This document shows positions 1 through 11,555 of a DNA stretch of 64,000 nucleotides, in pieces; positions within the stretch are counted from its first letter, which is position 1, and each line of letters starts with the position of its first letter. The stretch is taken from contig NZ_JAUHJR010000005.1 in NCBI RefSeq assembly GCF_030412915.1, positions 186,001 through 250,000 of the forward strand, given 5' to 3'. A program made the translations under genes and the position numbers. This DNA is from Nocardioides abyssi (lineage in GTDB: Bacteria; Actinomycetota; Actinomycetes; Propionibacteriales; Nocardioidaceae). The notes under the pieces were generated by a model. The model did not search any database. It was not told where the DNA came from and was given only the letters and a program-made list of their open reading frames with translations.

Positions 1-248
1 TCGAGGTCGGCCCGCAGCGCCGCCACGGGGCCGCCCTCACCGATCTCGGCGACGACCCCCGACCGCGGCATCCGCCGGACCCGCCACCCGACCTCCGCGA
101 CCCGGTCGGCCACCAGGTCGCACGTGCGCTCCTCGTGCCACGACAGCTCGGGGTGGGCGTGCAGGTCACGGCGCAGGTCGACGAGCTCCGCCTCGTGCTT
201 CTCGGCGACCTCGCGGATCAGCTCGTGCACGCGGGGGTCCCTGGTCAT
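1..248 (-). CDS. M20-family amidohydrolase / aminoacylase (N-terminal part, cut by window start)
   Basis: The minus-strand frame opens at an ATG at 248-246 and runs off the window start, giving about 82 residues. The segment LRRDLHAHPELSWHEERT (about residues 24-41), followed by ALRADL near the edge, is typical of the N-terminus of M20D metallopeptidases (N-acyl-amino-acid or hippurate hydrolases), which hydrolyse amide bonds with a binuclear metal centre. The catalytic residues lie mostly beyond the window. It is transcribed in the same direction as the ScyD-like gene upstream, 169 bp away, with a long hairpin between them. Substrate cannot be told from this fragment. Confidence 0.85.
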   Translation of the reverse strand, partial: MTRDPRVHELIREVAEKHEAELVDLRRDLHAHPELSWHEERTCDLVADRVAEVGWRVRRMPRSGVVAEIGEGGPVAALRADL

Positions 249-313
249 CAGGCCACCCAGGTTAGTCCCCTCCCCCACCCGCCGACCCCGGCCGCCCACC
301 CCCGGACGCACCA

Positions 314-373
314 CACCCGCCTCGTGCTGCGGGGAGTGCGCTGGAGCGCACGCTGGGCAGCACGAGGCGGGTG
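314..373. terminator. Long nested hairpin between the ScyD-like and amidohydrolase genes
   Basis: A perfect 17-bp inverted repeat (CACCCGCCTCGTGCTGC at 314-330 and its complement at 357-373) encloses a second 7-bp inverted repeat (336-342 and 345-351). It lies 3' of the ScyD-like stop codon and 5' of the amidohydrolase start, both on the minus strand. There is no T-run, so it is either a factor-assisted terminator or a processing/attenuation structure. The role is inferred from position. Confidence 0.5.
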
Positions 374-417
374 GTGGTGGGTCGGGTGGTGGGGTGAGGA
401 GGGTGGCGCGGTGCGGG

Positions 418-1506
418 TCAGAGCCCGAAGCGCATGACCTTGCCCTTGGGCACGTCACCCGGCTCGCCGGACATGCCGGTCATCGCGTTGGTGGTCGCCC
501 ACAGCGAGCCGCCCTTGAGCTCGAGCGCGGCGGGCATCGCCGCCTTCCGGAACAGCTGCGGGGTGCTGGTGCCGGCGAGGACCTTCATGATCCGGCCGGT
601 GAACAGCTCGGTGACGTAGACGTCGCCGTTCCGCGCGACCGCGACACCGGTGGTGCTGAGGAACCCGGTCGCGACCGGGGTGACCTCGCCGGTTGCGGGG
701 TCGATGCGGTGCACGGCGCCGTTCGCGCCGAGGCTGCCGTCCTCCGGACCTCCCGGGAGGCTGGTGACGTACAGGTCTCCGTCGGGGCCGACCTCGATGT
801 CGGTGGGCACGCCCTCGAGGGCCATGGTGCGGCCCACGACGCAGTCGGGGAGCTCGAGCGCCGCAGCGGCCTCGGCCGGGACGACGACCTCGACGGGCGG
901 GAGCGGGGCGACGGGCGTGACCTCCCCTCCGGCGATCTTGAAGACCGCGTTCGCGCCGGCGTCGGCGACGTACACCGTGCTGCCGGAGACGGCGGTGGCG
1001 TAGGGGTGGGTCTCCGTGACGCCCTGGTACTCCTGGAGGAACGGCGGCACCTGGCAGTCCTCGGGCAGGTCCTGCAGCCCGTAGGTCGTGCCGCCGTCGG
1101 GGTTGGTGGCCCGCTCGGCGGCGCCGATGTCACCGATGGTGCGGGTCTTGCCCTTCCGGATCTGGCGGACGATGCCGCCCTCGTTCTCGCCCCACGACAC
1201 GGCATAGGTGATGACGTTGTCGGTCACGTCGACGGCGCCGATCTCGCGGCCCTTCATCGCCTTCGCGACGACGACCGGCTTCTTGCCCTTCTTGACCTTC
1301 ATCAGCTGGCCGGCGAAGTTCTGCGCGACGTAGGCCGTGCCGTTGGACTTCACGCCCAGGCTGAGCGGGCTGAGCAGGCCCGTGGCGACGACCTGGGCGC
1401 CGGGCGCCCGGTCAGCGGCGGGGGCGGGGGCGGCGTTCGCGCCGGCCGTGGGCACGGCCAGCGCGAGAGCGGCGACCGAGGCCGCGGCAAGGGTGGAGCG
1501 CTTCAT
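418..1506 (-). CDS. ScyD/ScyE-like secreted beta-propeller protein
   Basis: A 362-residue protein starting MKRSTLAAASVAALALAVPTA, a clear Sec signal peptide. The ATG at 1506 is preceded by GGAGG at six bases, so it is preferred over the longer frame. The mature protein contains repeated blade-like segments (for example GPDGDLYVTSLPGGPEDGSL and ARNGDVYVTELFTGRIMKV) as in NHL/SMP-30-type beta-propellers and the ScyD/ScyE family of actinobacteria. In cyanobacteria ScyD/E names relate to scytonemin clusters, but actinobacterial members are widespread and functionally uncharacterised, so no reaction is assigned. It follows meaB by 99 bp on the same strand and may be a separate transcript. Confidence 0.8.
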   Translation of the reverse strand: MKRSTLAAASVAALALAVPTAGANAAPAPAADRAPGAQVVATGLLSPLSLGVKSNGTAYVAQNFAGQLMKVKKGKKPVVVAKAMKGREIGAVDVTDNVITYAVSWGENEGGIVRQIRKGKTRTIGDIGAAERATNPDGGTTYGLQDLPEDCQVPPFLQEYQGVTETHPYATAVSGSTVYVADAGANAVFKIAGGEVTPVAPLPPVEVVVPAEAAAALELPDCVVGRTMALEGVPTDIEVGPDGDLYVTSLPGGPEDGSLGANGAVHRIDPATGEVTPVATGFLSTTGVAVARNGDVYVTELFTGRIMKVLAGTSTPQLFRKAAMPAALELKGGSLWATTNAMTGMSGEPGDVPKGKVMRFGL

Positions 1507-1605
1507 CGGGTTCCTCCAAGCAGGGGTGGGTGTGACCCGATCCTGCGCGGCCCGATGTCCCGCCCGCATGAGTCAGATGTCCCATCTTGGGGGGACCCGT
1601 CCGGG

Positions 1606-2613
1606 TCAGCCCGGGGCTATGGGCCCGCCCGCCGTCCCGGCGTCGTACGCCGCCAGGATGCGGTCGGCGGCCACGGTCGCCGGCAGGTCCCCGGCGAGCA
1701 CCGCGGCCCGGACCTCGTCGCGGACGGCCCGCACCGCGGGCGAGTGCCGCAGCCGCTGGTCGAGCTCGTCGCGGACCATCGCCCAGGTGAAGTCGAGCTG
1801 CTGCTCGGCGCGCTTGCGGGCCAGCCCGTCGGTGCCGAGGTGCTCCCGGTGGGCCAGCACGCGGTCCCACAGGTCGTCGACGCCGACGTCGGTCAGCCCC
1901 GAGCACGTGACGACCGGCGGCGCCCACTCCTCCATGCCGCGCACCATCCGCAGCGCCCCGGCCAGGTCGCGCGCGGCGACCCGCGCCTCGCCCTCGCGGT
2001 CGCCGTCGGCCTTGTTGACCGCGATGACGTCGGCGATCTCGAGGATGCCCTTCTTGATGCCCTGGAGCTGGTCGCCGGTGCGGGCGAGGGTGAGGAAGAG
2101 GAAGGTGTCGACCATCCCCGCGACGGTGACCTCCGACTGCCCCACGCCGACCGTCTCGACCAGCACCACGTCGTACGACGCCGCCTCGAGCACCGCCATG
2201 GCCTGCACGGTCGCGCGGGCGACGCCGCCGAGGGTGCCCGCGCTGGGCGAGGGCCGGATGAACGCCTGCGGATCGGAGGCGAGCCGGCCCATCCGGGTCT
2301 TGTCGCCGAGCACCGAACCGCCGGTGCGCACCGACGACGGGTCGACGGCCAGCACCCCGACCCGGTGGCCCGCTGCCGTCAGGCGGGTCCCGAGGGACTC
2401 GATGAACGTCGACTTCCCGACCCCGGGCACGCCGGAGATCCCGACCCGGACGACGTCGCGCCCCCCGGAGTCGTCCGCGAGCTCGGTGAGGAGCTCGCGG
2501 GCCAGCTCACGGTGCTGGGGCCGCGAGGACTCCACCAGCGTGATCGCCTGGGAGACCGCGGCCCGACGGCCGGACCGGATCCCCTCGACGAGCGTCGGGA
2601 CGTCCGGCGGCAT
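1606..2613 (-). CDS. meaB: Methylmalonyl-CoA mutase-associated GTPase MeaB
   Basis: A 335-residue P-loop G3E-type GTPase. It has Walker A GVPGVGKST (about residues 58-66), a switch/metal region VLAVDPSSVRTGGSVLGDKTR, VETVGVGQSE, and NKADGD as the base-recognition motif. MeaB proteins gate adenosylcobalamin delivery to methylmalonyl-CoA mutase and protect the enzyme from inactivation. The ATG overlaps the mutB stop by one base (TGATG), so it is translationally coupled as the third gene of mutA-mutB-meaB. Length and C-terminal helical dimerisation region are normal for the family. Confidence 0.96.
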   Translation of the reverse strand: MPPDVPTLVEGIRSGRRAAVSQAITLVESSRPQHRELARELLTELADDSGGRDVVRVGISGVPGVGKSTFIESLGTRLTAAGHRVGVLAVDPSSVRTGGSVLGDKTRMGRLASDPQAFIRPSPSAGTLGGVARATVQAMAVLEAASYDVVLVETVGVGQSEVTVAGMVDTFLFLTLARTGDQLQGIKKGILEIADVIAVNKADGDREGEARVAARDLAGALRMVRGMEEWAPPVVTCSGLTDVGVDDLWDRVLAHREHLGTDGLARKRAEQQLDFTWAMVRDELDQRLRHSPAVRAVRDEVRAAVLAGDLPATVAADRILAAYDAGTAGGPIAPG

Positions 2614-4775
2614 CAGTGACCGAGCTGCTCGCGCAACCGGGCCAGCAGGTCGAGCGCGGACTCGGCGATGACGGTGCCGGGCAGGAACACCGCGGCCGCC
2701 CCCATCTCGGTCAGCGTCGGCACGTCGTCGGGCGGGATCACGCCGCCGATCACGACCATGATGTCGGAACGGCCCTGCTCGGCGAGCGCGTCGCGCAGCG
2801 CCGGCAGGAGGGTGAGGTGGCCCGCGGCGAGCGAGCTGACACCGACGATGTGGACGTCGGCGTCGACCGCCTGCTGCGCGACCTCCTCGGGCGTGGAGAA
2901 CAGCGGGCCCACGTCGACGTCGAAGCCCATGTCGGCGAAAGCGGACACGATGACCTTCTGGCCGCGGTCGTGACCGTCCTGGCCCATCTTCGCCACGAGG
3001 ATGCGGGGCCGGCGGCCCTCGTTCTCCTCGAAGTCGGCGGTGGCGTCGAGGACCTGCTGGACCAGGGTGCCGTCGCCCTCGCCGGCGGTGTCGCGGTACA
3101 CGCCGCTGATCGTACGGATGACGGCCTGGTGCCGGCCGTAGACCTTCTCCAGCGCCTCGGAGATCTCCCCGACGGTGGCCTTCGCGCGGGCCGCGTCGAC
3201 GGCGAGCCCGAGCAGGTTCCCGTCGAGGCCCTGGCCGGCGCCCCGCTCGGCGCTGTTGGTGAGCGCCTCGAGCGCCCGGCGCACGGCGTCGTCGTCGCGC
3301 TCGGCGCGCAGCCGCTCGAGCTTGGCGACCTGCTGGCGGTAGACGTCGTCGTTGTCGACCTTGAGGACGTCGAGCTTGTCCTCGGCGGCCAGCCGGTAGG
3401 TGTTGACGCCGATGACCTTCTGCGCGCCGGAGTCGATCCGCGCCTGGGTGCGGGCGGCGGCCTCCTCGATGCGCATCTTCGGGATGCCCTGCTCGATGGC
3501 CTGGGCCATGCCGCCCGCCTGCTCGGCCTCCTGGATGTGGGCCCACGCGCGCTCGGCGATGTCGTGGGTCAGCCGCTCGACGTAGTAGGAGCCGGCCCAG
3601 GGGTCGATCGTCCCGGTCGTGCCGCTCTCCTGCTGCAGCAGCAGCTGGGTGTTGCGGGCGATGCGCGCGGAGAAGTCGGTCGGCAGCGCGATCGCCTCGT
3701 CCAGCGCGTTGGTGTGCAGCGACTGGGTGTGGCCCTGGGTCGCGGCCATCGCCTCGATCGCGGTGCGCTGGACGTTGTTGAAGACGTCCTGGGCGGTCAG
3801 CGACCAGCCGGAGGTCTGGCTGTGCGTGCGGAGGCTGAGCGACTTGGGGTTCTGCGGGTCGAACTGGCGCACCAGGCGCGACCACAGCGCGCGGGCGGCG
3901 CGCATCTTGGCGACCTCCATGTAGAAGTTCATGCCGATCGCCCAGAAGAAGCTCAGGCGCGGCGCGAACTGGTCGATGGTCAGCCCGCTGTCGAGGCCGG
4001 CGCGGATGTACTCCACGCCGTCGGCCAGCGTGTAGGCCAGCTCCAGGTCGGCGGTCGCCCCGGCCTCCTGCATGTGGTAGCCGGAGATCGAGATCGAGTT
4101 GAACCGCGGCATCCGCTGGCTGGTGAAGGCGAAGATGTCGGAGATGATCCGCATCGACGGCGCCGGCGGGTAGATGTAGGTGTTGCGGACCATGAACTCC
4201 TTGAGGATGTCGTTCTGGATCGTCCCCGCGAGCTGCTCCGGCTTCACCCCCTGCTCCTCGGCCGCCGCGATGTAGAGGGCCAGCACGGGCAGGACCGCGC
4301 CGTTCATGGTCATCGACACCGACATCTCGTCGAGCGGGATGCCGTCGAAGAGCGTGCGGGTGTCGTAGATCGAGTCGATCGCCACGCCGGCCATGCCGAC
4401 GTCGCCGCGCACCCGCGGGTGGTCGGAGTCGTAGCCGCGGTGGGTCGCGAGGTCGAAGGCGACCGAGAGGCCCTTCTGGCCGGCCGCGAGGTTGCGGCGG
4501 TAGAACGCGTTGGACTCCTCGGCGGTGGAGAAGCCGGCGTACTGCCGGACCGTCCACGGCTGGGTGGTGTACATCGTCGGGTAGGGCCCGCGCAGGAACG
4601 GGCTGAGGCCCGGGAACGTGTCCAGCGCGTCGAGGCCCGCGATGTCGCCCTCGGTGTAGACGGGCTTGATCTCGATGCCCTCGGGCGAGGTCCACGGCTC
4701 ACCGCCGCTCGCCGCGGCCGGGACACCCGCGCCGCCGCTGAGCGGCAGGCCGGCGAAGCTCTTCGGGACCGTCAT
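2613..4775 (-). CDS. mutB: Methylmalonyl-CoA mutase, large (catalytic) subunit
   Basis: A 720-residue protein with an N-terminal TIM barrel ([22 protein letters not shown] is the typical substrate-channel segment) and a C-terminal B12-binding domain carrying GQDGHDRG with the axial histidine, then GVSSLAAGH and GGVIPP. It isomerises (R)-methylmalonyl-CoA to succinyl-CoA using adenosylcobalamin, bringing propionyl-CoA carbon into the TCA cycle. It overlaps mutA by four bases (ATGA) and meaB by one base. The heterodimeric MutA/MutB organisation is usual in actinobacteria. No cobalamin riboswitch was recognised upstream of the operon. Confidence 0.98.
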   Translation of the reverse strand: MTVPKSFAGLPLSGGAGVPAAASGGEPWTSPEGIEIKPVYTEGDIAGLDALDTFPGLSPFLRGPYPTMYTTQPWTVRQYAGFSTAEESNAFYRRNLAAGQKGLSVAFDLATHRGYDSDHPRVRGDVGMAGVAIDSIYDTRTLFDGIPLDEMSVSMTMNGAVLPVLALYIAAAEEQGVKPEQLAGTIQNDILKEFMVRNTYIYPPAPSMRIISDIFAFTSQRMPRFNSISISGYHMQEAGATADLELAYTLADGVEYIRAGLDSGLTIDQFAPRLSFFWAIGMNFYMEVAKMRAARALWSRLVRQFDPQNPKSLSLRTHSQTSGWSLTAQDVFNNVQRTAIEAMAATQGHTQSLHTNALDEAIALPTDFSARIARNTQLLLQQESGTTGTIDPWAGSYYVERLTHDIAERAWAHIQEAEQAGGMAQAIEQGIPKMRIEEAAARTQARIDSGAQKVIGVNTYRLAAEDKLDVLKVDNDDVYRQQVAKLERLRAERDDDAVRRALEALTNSAERGAGQGLDGNLLGLAVDAARAKATVGEISEALEKVYGRHQAVIRTISGVYRDTAGEGDGTLVQQVLDATADFEENEGRRPRILVAKMGQDGHDRGQKVIVSAFADMGFDVDVGPLFSTPEEVAQQAVDADVHIVGVSSLAAGHLTLLPALRDALAEQGRSDIMVVIGGVIPPDDVPTLTEMGAAAVFLPGTVIAESALDLLARLREQLGH

Positions 4776-6523
4776 GACAGGTGCTCCCTCGTGCGGGTGA
4801 GGAACGCGAGGGCGTCGACGCCCATCGCGCAGGAGTCGTCGACGCCGTCGCGCGGCTTGCCCGCGACGACGACGTGGCTGGCGCCGGCCTCGCGGAGGGC
4901 GGCGACGAGCGGGTCGGCCCACTCGTCGTACGCCGCGTCGGAGCCGGCCAGGCAGACGACCGGGCTGCGGTCGCCGGAGGTGTACGCCGCCACGACGTCG
5001 TCGACGCCCTGGGTCGGCCCGGCGACCTCGACGGCGATCCCGCCGGCGGCCAGCAGGTTGGAGGCGAACGTCGCGCGGGCGGTGTGCGCGGCGACCGTGC
5101 CCATCGTCGCGACGAACACCGGGCGGGACGTCGGGGCGTCGCGCAGCTCCTCGAAGGCGGCGCCGTAGCGACGGACCGCCTCGGCGGCCGGGTCCGCAGC
5201 CCGCTCGGGCAGCTGCTCGGCGAGGTTGGGGAACTCGGTGAGGCCGGTGATCGGTCGCTTGCGGGTCGCGACCTCGCGCTCGCGGCGGGCCACGGTCTCG
5301 GCGACGGCGTCGTCGAAGGACTCCCCCGACTCCAGCCGGCCCAGGACGTCCCAGCCGGCGACGGCCAGGTCGTCGGTCAGCTTCTCGACGGCGTACGAGC
5401 CACCGGCGGGGTCGGCGACCTTGGCGACGTGCGCCTCGTCGACGAGCAGGTGGGAGGTGTTGCGCGCGATCCGGCGGCCGAAGGCGTCCGGGCGGCCCAG
5501 CGTGCTGTCGAAAGGCAGCACCGTGACCGCGTCCGCGCCGCCGACGCCGGCCGCGAAGGAGGCGACGGTGGTGCGCAGCATGTTCACGTAGGGGTCGTAC
5601 TTGCTCATCATCGGCCGGCTGGTCACCACGTGCTGGCGCTGCTCGGGCGGGGCGCCCTCGCTCAGCTCGACCACGCGCGCCCACAGCCGGCGGGCGGCCC
5701 GCAGCTTGGCGATGGTCGGGAACTGCTCGTCGGTCGCGGCGTACCGGAACTCCAGCAGCCGCGTCGCCTCGTCGACGCCGATGCCGGCACCGGTCAGCAC
5801 GCGGAGCACCCGGGCGGCCACCCACATCGAGTAGCCGAGCTCCTGGGCGTCGGAGGCGCCGAGGTCGTGGGCGACGGTCGCGTCGACGACGACGCCGAGC
5901 ACGCCGTTGTCGAGCGCGAGCCGGGCCACCGCGACGAGGTCCTCGTCCGAGGCGCGGCCGTCGACGCCGAGGTTGGTGCCGTCGGCCGGCGTCGTGCCGT
6001 CGAGGTGGGCGAGGAACGCCTCGGCCACCGCGACGGGGGCGGTCGGCGCGTCGAGGACGACCGGCGCCAGGTCGAGGAGCACGCCCTCGAGCAGCGCGGG
6101 CAGGTCGGTGTCGGCGTCCGCGGTCACCCACAGCGACGCGACGCCGCCGTCGAGGTCGACGAGCGCCTCCTCGTTGGCCTGCTTCGCCGGCACGCCGGTG
6201 GCACCCAGGTGCGCCCGCACGTCCCACGGGCCCACGCGCGTCGGACGGCCGGTGGTGCTCAGGCCCTCCAGCAGCGCCGGGGTGCCGAGCGGCGTGACCT
6301 CGATGCCGTCGAGCGTGGTGCGGGCCAGCTTCGTCCACACCGCGTCGTCGGGGTCGTCGTCCGTGAGCCGGCGGGACTTGCGCAGCACCGCGGCCGCGGC
6401 CTGCTCCCAGTCCTGCACGGTCCACCGGTCGCCGTCTCCGGCCAGGTCGAGCGTGCCCTGCTCCGGCTCCAGCTCGGTCGGCTCGTCGAGGCCGCCCTCC
6501 ACCGCGCCTTCGGGTTGCGTCAT
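4772..6523 (-). CDS. mutA: Methylmalonyl-CoA mutase, small subunit
   Basis: A 583-residue homologue of MutB that keeps the barrel fold (for example [28 protein letters not shown] and [26 protein letters not shown]). Its C-terminal B12-type domain lacks the DxHxxG cobalamin motif, as expected for the non-catalytic subunit. The start chosen is the ATG at 6523, giving MTQPEG. The longer frame upstream has no better signal and would run into the palindromic element at 6623-6701. No strong Shine-Dalgarno is visible, and a TTATCGT sequence about 10 bases upstream would fit a leaderless transcript (inference). It is the first gene of mutA-mutB-meaB. Confidence 0.96.
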   Translation of the reverse strand: MTQPEGAVEGGLDEPTELEPEQGTLDLAGDGDRWTVQDWEQAAAAVLRKSRRLTDDDPDDAVWTKLARTTLDGIEVTPLGTPALLEGLSTTGRPTRVGPWDVRAHLGATGVPAKQANEEALVDLDGGVASLWVTADADTDLPALLEGVLLDLAPVVLDAPTAPVAVAEAFLAHLDGTTPADGTNLGVDGRASDEDLVAVARLALDNGVLGVVVDATVAHDLGASDAQELGYSMWVAARVLRVLTGAGIGVDEATRLLEFRYAATDEQFPTIAKLRAARRLWARVVELSEGAPPEQRQHVVTSRPMMSKYDPYVNMLRTTVASFAAGVGGADAVTVLPFDSTLGRPDAFGRRIARNTSHLLVDEAHVAKVADPAGGSYAVEKLTDDLAVAGWDVLGRLESGESFDDAVAETVARREREVATRKRPITGLTEFPNLAEQLPERAADPAAEAVRRYGAAFEELRDAPTSRPVFVATMGTVAAHTARATFASNLLAAGGIAVEVAGPTQGVDDVVAAYTSGDRSPVVCLAGSDAAYDEWADPLVAALREAGASHVVVAGKPRDGVDDSCAMGVDALAFLTRTREHLS

Positions 6524-6622
6524 GGGGCGAACGATAAGGACGTGGCGTGACGGTGGCCACCGAGTGTGACGTTTTCGACCTGGCTGGCGGCCCTCCGCGC
6601 GGCCGCCTGGCGGGGTGTCGGG

Positions 6623-6701
6623 GTCACCGGTTAACCGGTGACTCCTGCACATATCGGGGCAGATCTACCCCGATATGTGCAGGACTCCCCTGAGATGTGG
6701 G
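6623..6701 (+). repeat. Palindromic element family A, solitary copy A1
   Basis: Two adjacent palindromes and an asymmetric tail. GTCACCGGTTAACCGGTGAC (6623-6642) is a perfect 20-bp palindrome. CTGCACATATCGGGG (6645-6659) pairs perfectly with 6668-6682 around a loop containing AGATCT. A tail to 6701 resembles a third half-palindrome. It matches copy A3 (12743-12821, inverted) at 77 of 79 positions by eye. It lies between the divergent mutA and glycosyltransferase genes. Confidence 0.9.
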
Positions 6702-6782
6702 CGGCGGAGCGGGCAGCGGCTGTTCACGTGACGTGCACGCGCCCGCCGCCGCCGGGCCACCTGCGGCGGCGAGGGTGGCGAC

Positions 6783-7844
6783 ATGCGGATCACGCTGGTG
6801 ACCGAGACCTGCCAGCCGGCGGGCGAGCCGACGCTGAAGGCGACGACGGACCGGCTCGTCGACCTGGGCCACGACGTGCGGCTGGTGGCGCCGGCGCCCG
6901 GCATGGCGGACTACCGCCGGTGCCGGGTCGACCGGGTGACGCCGCTGGACCGCCGTGGCGCCCAGGTGCGGGCTGCGATCGACGCGCACCGGCCGGACGT
7001 CGTCCACGTGACCGACCCCGGCCCGCTCGGCCGGCGGGCGCTCGTCCACGCCCGCCGCCACGGCATCCCGAGCCTCGTCGTGCAGCAGCAGGCCGTGCTC
7101 GCGGGCACGCTCGACCGGTGGCGCCTGCGCGTCGGCGCCCGGGCCGACCGCGTCGTCGTCACCGCCCGCTGGCACGCCGACCGGCTCGCCGAGGCAGGGG
7201 TCCCGGCGGAGACCTGGCAGCCCGGCGTCGACACCGCCGCCTTCACCCCCGCGCTGCGCGACCCGTGGCTGCACGACAGGTGGGCGCGGGCGCGCTCGGC
7301 CGAGGGTCCGCTGGTGGTGGTCGGGTACGTCGGCGCGCTCACCAAGCACGAGGGCGTACGCCGCCTGGCGACCCTGGCGCGGGTGCCCGGCACGCGCACG
7401 GTGCTGATCGGCGAGGGACCGCAGCGCGACTGGCTCGCGGACCGGCTGCCCGGCTCGGTGACCACGGGCCGGCTCGGCCCGGGCGACCTCGCCGTCGCGC
7501 TGGCGAGCCTCGACGTGCTGGTGCACCCCGGGGAGGAGCAGACCTGCTGCCACGCCCTCCGCGCAGCCGGCGCGAGCGGCGTGCCGGTGGTGGCGCCCCG
7601 GTCGGGAGGCGCCCGCGAGCTGGTCCGCCCGCTCGAGACCGGCCTGCTCGCACCGGCGGGCGACCCGCTCGGACTGGCGCGGGCCGCCGGTGTCGTGGCC
7701 GGCGACCGGCACCGCGCGATGATGGGCCGGCGTGCCCGCGAGCTGGCCATGGGGCGCTCCTGGCCCGACGCGGTCGACGAGCTCGTAGAGCGGCACCTCG
7801 CGCCGCTGGCCACGCGGCGTACCCCCTCGACAGCAGGGCGGTGA
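6783..7844 (+). CDS. GT4-type glycosyltransferase with altered catalytic motif
   Basis: A 353-residue protein with the two-Rossmann GT-B layout. The N-terminal MRITLVTETCQPAGEPTLKA corresponds to the start of MgtA/PimB-like mannosyltransferases, and the C-terminal SGVPVVAPRSGGARELV is typical of GT4. The usual E-x7-E segment (ETFCQAVQEALASG type) reads QTCCHALRAAGASG here, so both glutamates that normally bind the donor are replaced (Q and A). The glycine-rich N-terminal acceptor loop is also altered. The fold call is firm, but activity is doubtful or uses a different donor mode. It stands alone between mutA and sdhC. Confidence 0.8.
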   Translation: MRITLVTETCQPAGEPTLKATTDRLVDLGHDVRLVAPAPGMADYRRCRVDRVTPLDRRGAQVRAAIDAHRPDVVHVTDPGPLGRRALVHARRHGIPSLVVQQQAVLAGTLDRWRLRVGARADRVVVTARWHADRLAEAGVPAETWQPGVDTAAFTPALRDPWLHDRWARARSAEGPLVVVGYVGALTKHEGVRRLATLARVPGTRTVLIGEGPQRDWLADRLPGSVTTGRLGPGDLAVALASLDVLVHPGEEQTCCHALRAAGASGVPVVAPRSGGARELVRPLETGLLAPAGDPLGLARAAGVVAGDRHRAMMGRRARELAMGRSWPDAVDELVERHLAPLATRRTPSTAGR

Positions 7845-7907
7845 CCATCCCCGGGACGACGTCCGAACGCCTGCCGAAGTTCCTGACCCGTCGGTAACAA
7901 GGCATAT

Positions 7908-7926
7908 GTCACACGCCTGGCGTGAC
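7908..7926. promoter_or_regulatory. Inverted repeat upstream of sdhC
   Basis: GTCAC and GTGAC arms separated by nine bases lie 35-53 bp upstream of the sdhC GTG start, in the only intergenic space ahead of the sdh operon. It could be an operator for control of sdhCAB, but the arms are short and no regulator is known from the window. Confidence 0.25.
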
Positions 7927-7960
7927 GAGCGACCGGGGCCGAGAGGTACCGTGACTTCTC

Positions 7961-8662
7961 GTGGCAACCCCGACCCTCGTCAAGGGGGCGCGCGCGACGC
8001 GCTCCACCGTGGCGCTCAAGATCGTCATGGCCGTCAGCGGCCTCGTCTTCATCGGCTACGTGCTCGCGCACATGTACGGCAACCTCAAGGCGTTCGCCGG
8101 GCATGACGCGTTCAACACCTACGCCGAGCACCTGCGCGAGTTCGGTGAGCCGCTGCTCCCCCACGAGGGCTTCCTCTGGGTGATGCGCGTCCTGCTCGTC
8201 GTCGCGTTGATCGCGCACGTCGCGGCGGCGTACGCGCTGTGGCGTCGTGCGGCGAACGCGCGCACCGTGAAGTACCAGGTCAAGAAGAACCAGCACTCCT
8301 CGCTGTCCTCGCGCACGATGCGCTGGGGCGGCCTGGCGCTGCTGCTGTTCATCGTCTGGCACCTGCTGAACTTCACCGTCCCGAAGGTGAACCCGGGCGG
8401 CGGCTCGACCGACGACCCGTACAACCTGATGGTCGACTCCTTCGACGTGTGGTGGATGACCGTCATCTACCTGCTGGCGATGCTCGCCCTCGGCTTCCAC
8501 CTGCACCACGGGACGTTCAGCGCGATGCAGACCCTCGGCTTCACCAACACCGCCGCCTCCCGCGCCCGCGCCAAGCAGGCCGGCTGGGTGCTCGCGGTCG
8601 TGATCGCCGGTGGGTTCTCGCTGGTCCCCCTGTCCGTCCTCGCCGGCATCATCGAGAAGTAA
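7961..8662 (+). CDS. sdhC: Succinate dehydrogenase cytochrome b subunit
   Basis: A 233-residue integral membrane protein with about five transmembrane helices (near residues 18-38, 70-92, 120-140, 165-185 and 207-230) and conserved histidines in helices (LAHMYGN, LIAHVAAA, IVWHLLNF, GFHLHHG) that fit dihaem b ligation in the B-type, single-anchor SDH. It anchors SdhAB and passes electrons to or from menaquinone. The start is a GTG with only a weak distant GAGAGG. It is the first gene of sdhCAB, 12 bp before sdhA. No separate sdhD is present, which is normal for this type. Confidence 0.94.
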   Translation: MATPTLVKGARATRSTVALKIVMAVSGLVFIGYVLAHMYGNLKAFAGHDAFNTYAEHLREFGEPLLPHEGFLWVMRVLLVVALIAHVAAAYALWRRAANARTVKYQVKKNQHSSLSSRTMRWGGLALLLFIVWHLLNFTVPKVNPGGGSTDDPYNLMVDSFDVWWMTVIYLLAMLALGFHLHHGTFSAMQTLGFTNTAASRARAKQAGWVLAVVIAGGFSLVPLSVLAGIIEK

Positions 8663-8674
8663 GGAAGGCGCACC

Positions 8675-10713
<2,039 letters not shown>

Positions 10714-10717
<4 letters not shown>

Positions 10718-11457
10718 GACTCACCCTCAACATCTGGCGTCAGCGTGACGCGGCGTCGGCCGGGTCGATGCAGAAGTACGAGCTCGACGGCGTCTCGGAG
10801 GACATGAGCTTCCTCGAGATGCTCGACGTGCTCAACGAGCAGCTCAACGAGAAGGGCGAGGAGCCCGTCGCGTTCGACAGCGACTGTCGCGAGGGCATCT
10901 GCGGCAACTGCGGCCTGATGATCAACGGGCAGGCGCACGGCCCGGAGGTCACCACGACCTGCCAGCTGCACATGCGCTCGTTCAAGGACGGCGACGACAT
11001 CACGATCGAGCCGTGGCGCTCGGACGTCTTCCCGGTCCTGCGCGACCTCATCGTCGACCGCAGCGCCTTTGACCGGATCATCCAGGCCGGTGGCTACATC
11101 TCCGCCAACACCGGCTCCGCCCCCGACGCCCACGCGGCGCCGGTGGAGAAGAAGAAGGCCGACCGCGCCTTCGACGTCGCCACCTGCATCGCCTGCGGCG
11201 CCTGCGTCGCGGCCTGCCCCAACGGCTCGGCCTCGCTGTTCATGGGTGCGAAGATCACCCACCTCGGCGAGCTCCCGCAGGGCCAGCCCGAGCGCTGGGA
11301 CCGCGTCGTCAACATGGTCGGCCAGCACGACGCCGAGGGCTTCGGCGGCTGCACCAACATCGGCGAGTGCACCGCGGCCTGCCCCAAGGAGATCCCGCTC
11401 GACGTGATCTCCCAGCTCAACAAGGACCTGCGCACCGCGCTCAAGCACGGTCGCTGA
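10714..11457 (+). CDS. sdhB: Succinate dehydrogenase iron-sulfur subunit
   Basis: A 247-residue protein with an N-terminal [2Fe-2S] ferredoxin domain ([15 protein letters not shown] and a later TTTC) and a C-terminal [4Fe-4S]/[3Fe-4S] domain ([14 protein letters not shown] and [15 protein letters not shown]). It carries electrons from the FAD of SdhA to the membrane anchor. It begins at a GTG overlapping the sdhA stop. It is the last gene of the operon and is followed by a strong hairpin terminator at 11480-11507. Confidence 0.98.
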
Positions 11458-11479
11458 CCTCCGTCGTACGTCCTGCCAG

Positions 11480-11507
11480 AACGGCCCCTCGCTCGCGAGG
11501 GGCCGTT
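11480..11507 (+). terminator. Hairpin terminator after sdhB
   Basis: A perfect 13-bp stem (AACGGCCCCTCGC and its complement) with a two-base apex lies 23 bp after the sdhB stop. There is no long T-run, as usual in GC-rich actinobacteria. It probably ends the sdhCAB transcript. Confidence 0.8.
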
Positions 11508-11555
11508 CGTGCGTTCCCGGGGTGTTCCCGGCCGTGCCCGGCGGGGCCGGGCGGG

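Noticed and set aside
124-2619. Very long plus-strand open frames opposite mutAB/meaB and other genes
   Set aside because: They are rich in Arg/Gly/Ala with no domain signatures and arise from the high GC content opposite real genes.
6524-6622. Possible cobalamin riboswitch upstream of mutA
   Set aside because: The leader is short and no B12-box (GCCACTG-type) was seen; the region contains no extended conserved stem before the palindromic element.
6638-7897. Open frames containing HIGADLPRYVQDSP or ending SPVNR
   Set aside because: These peptides are translations of palindromic element A in different frames, not coding sequence (except the end of the SCO4848-type gene, which truly reads into the element).
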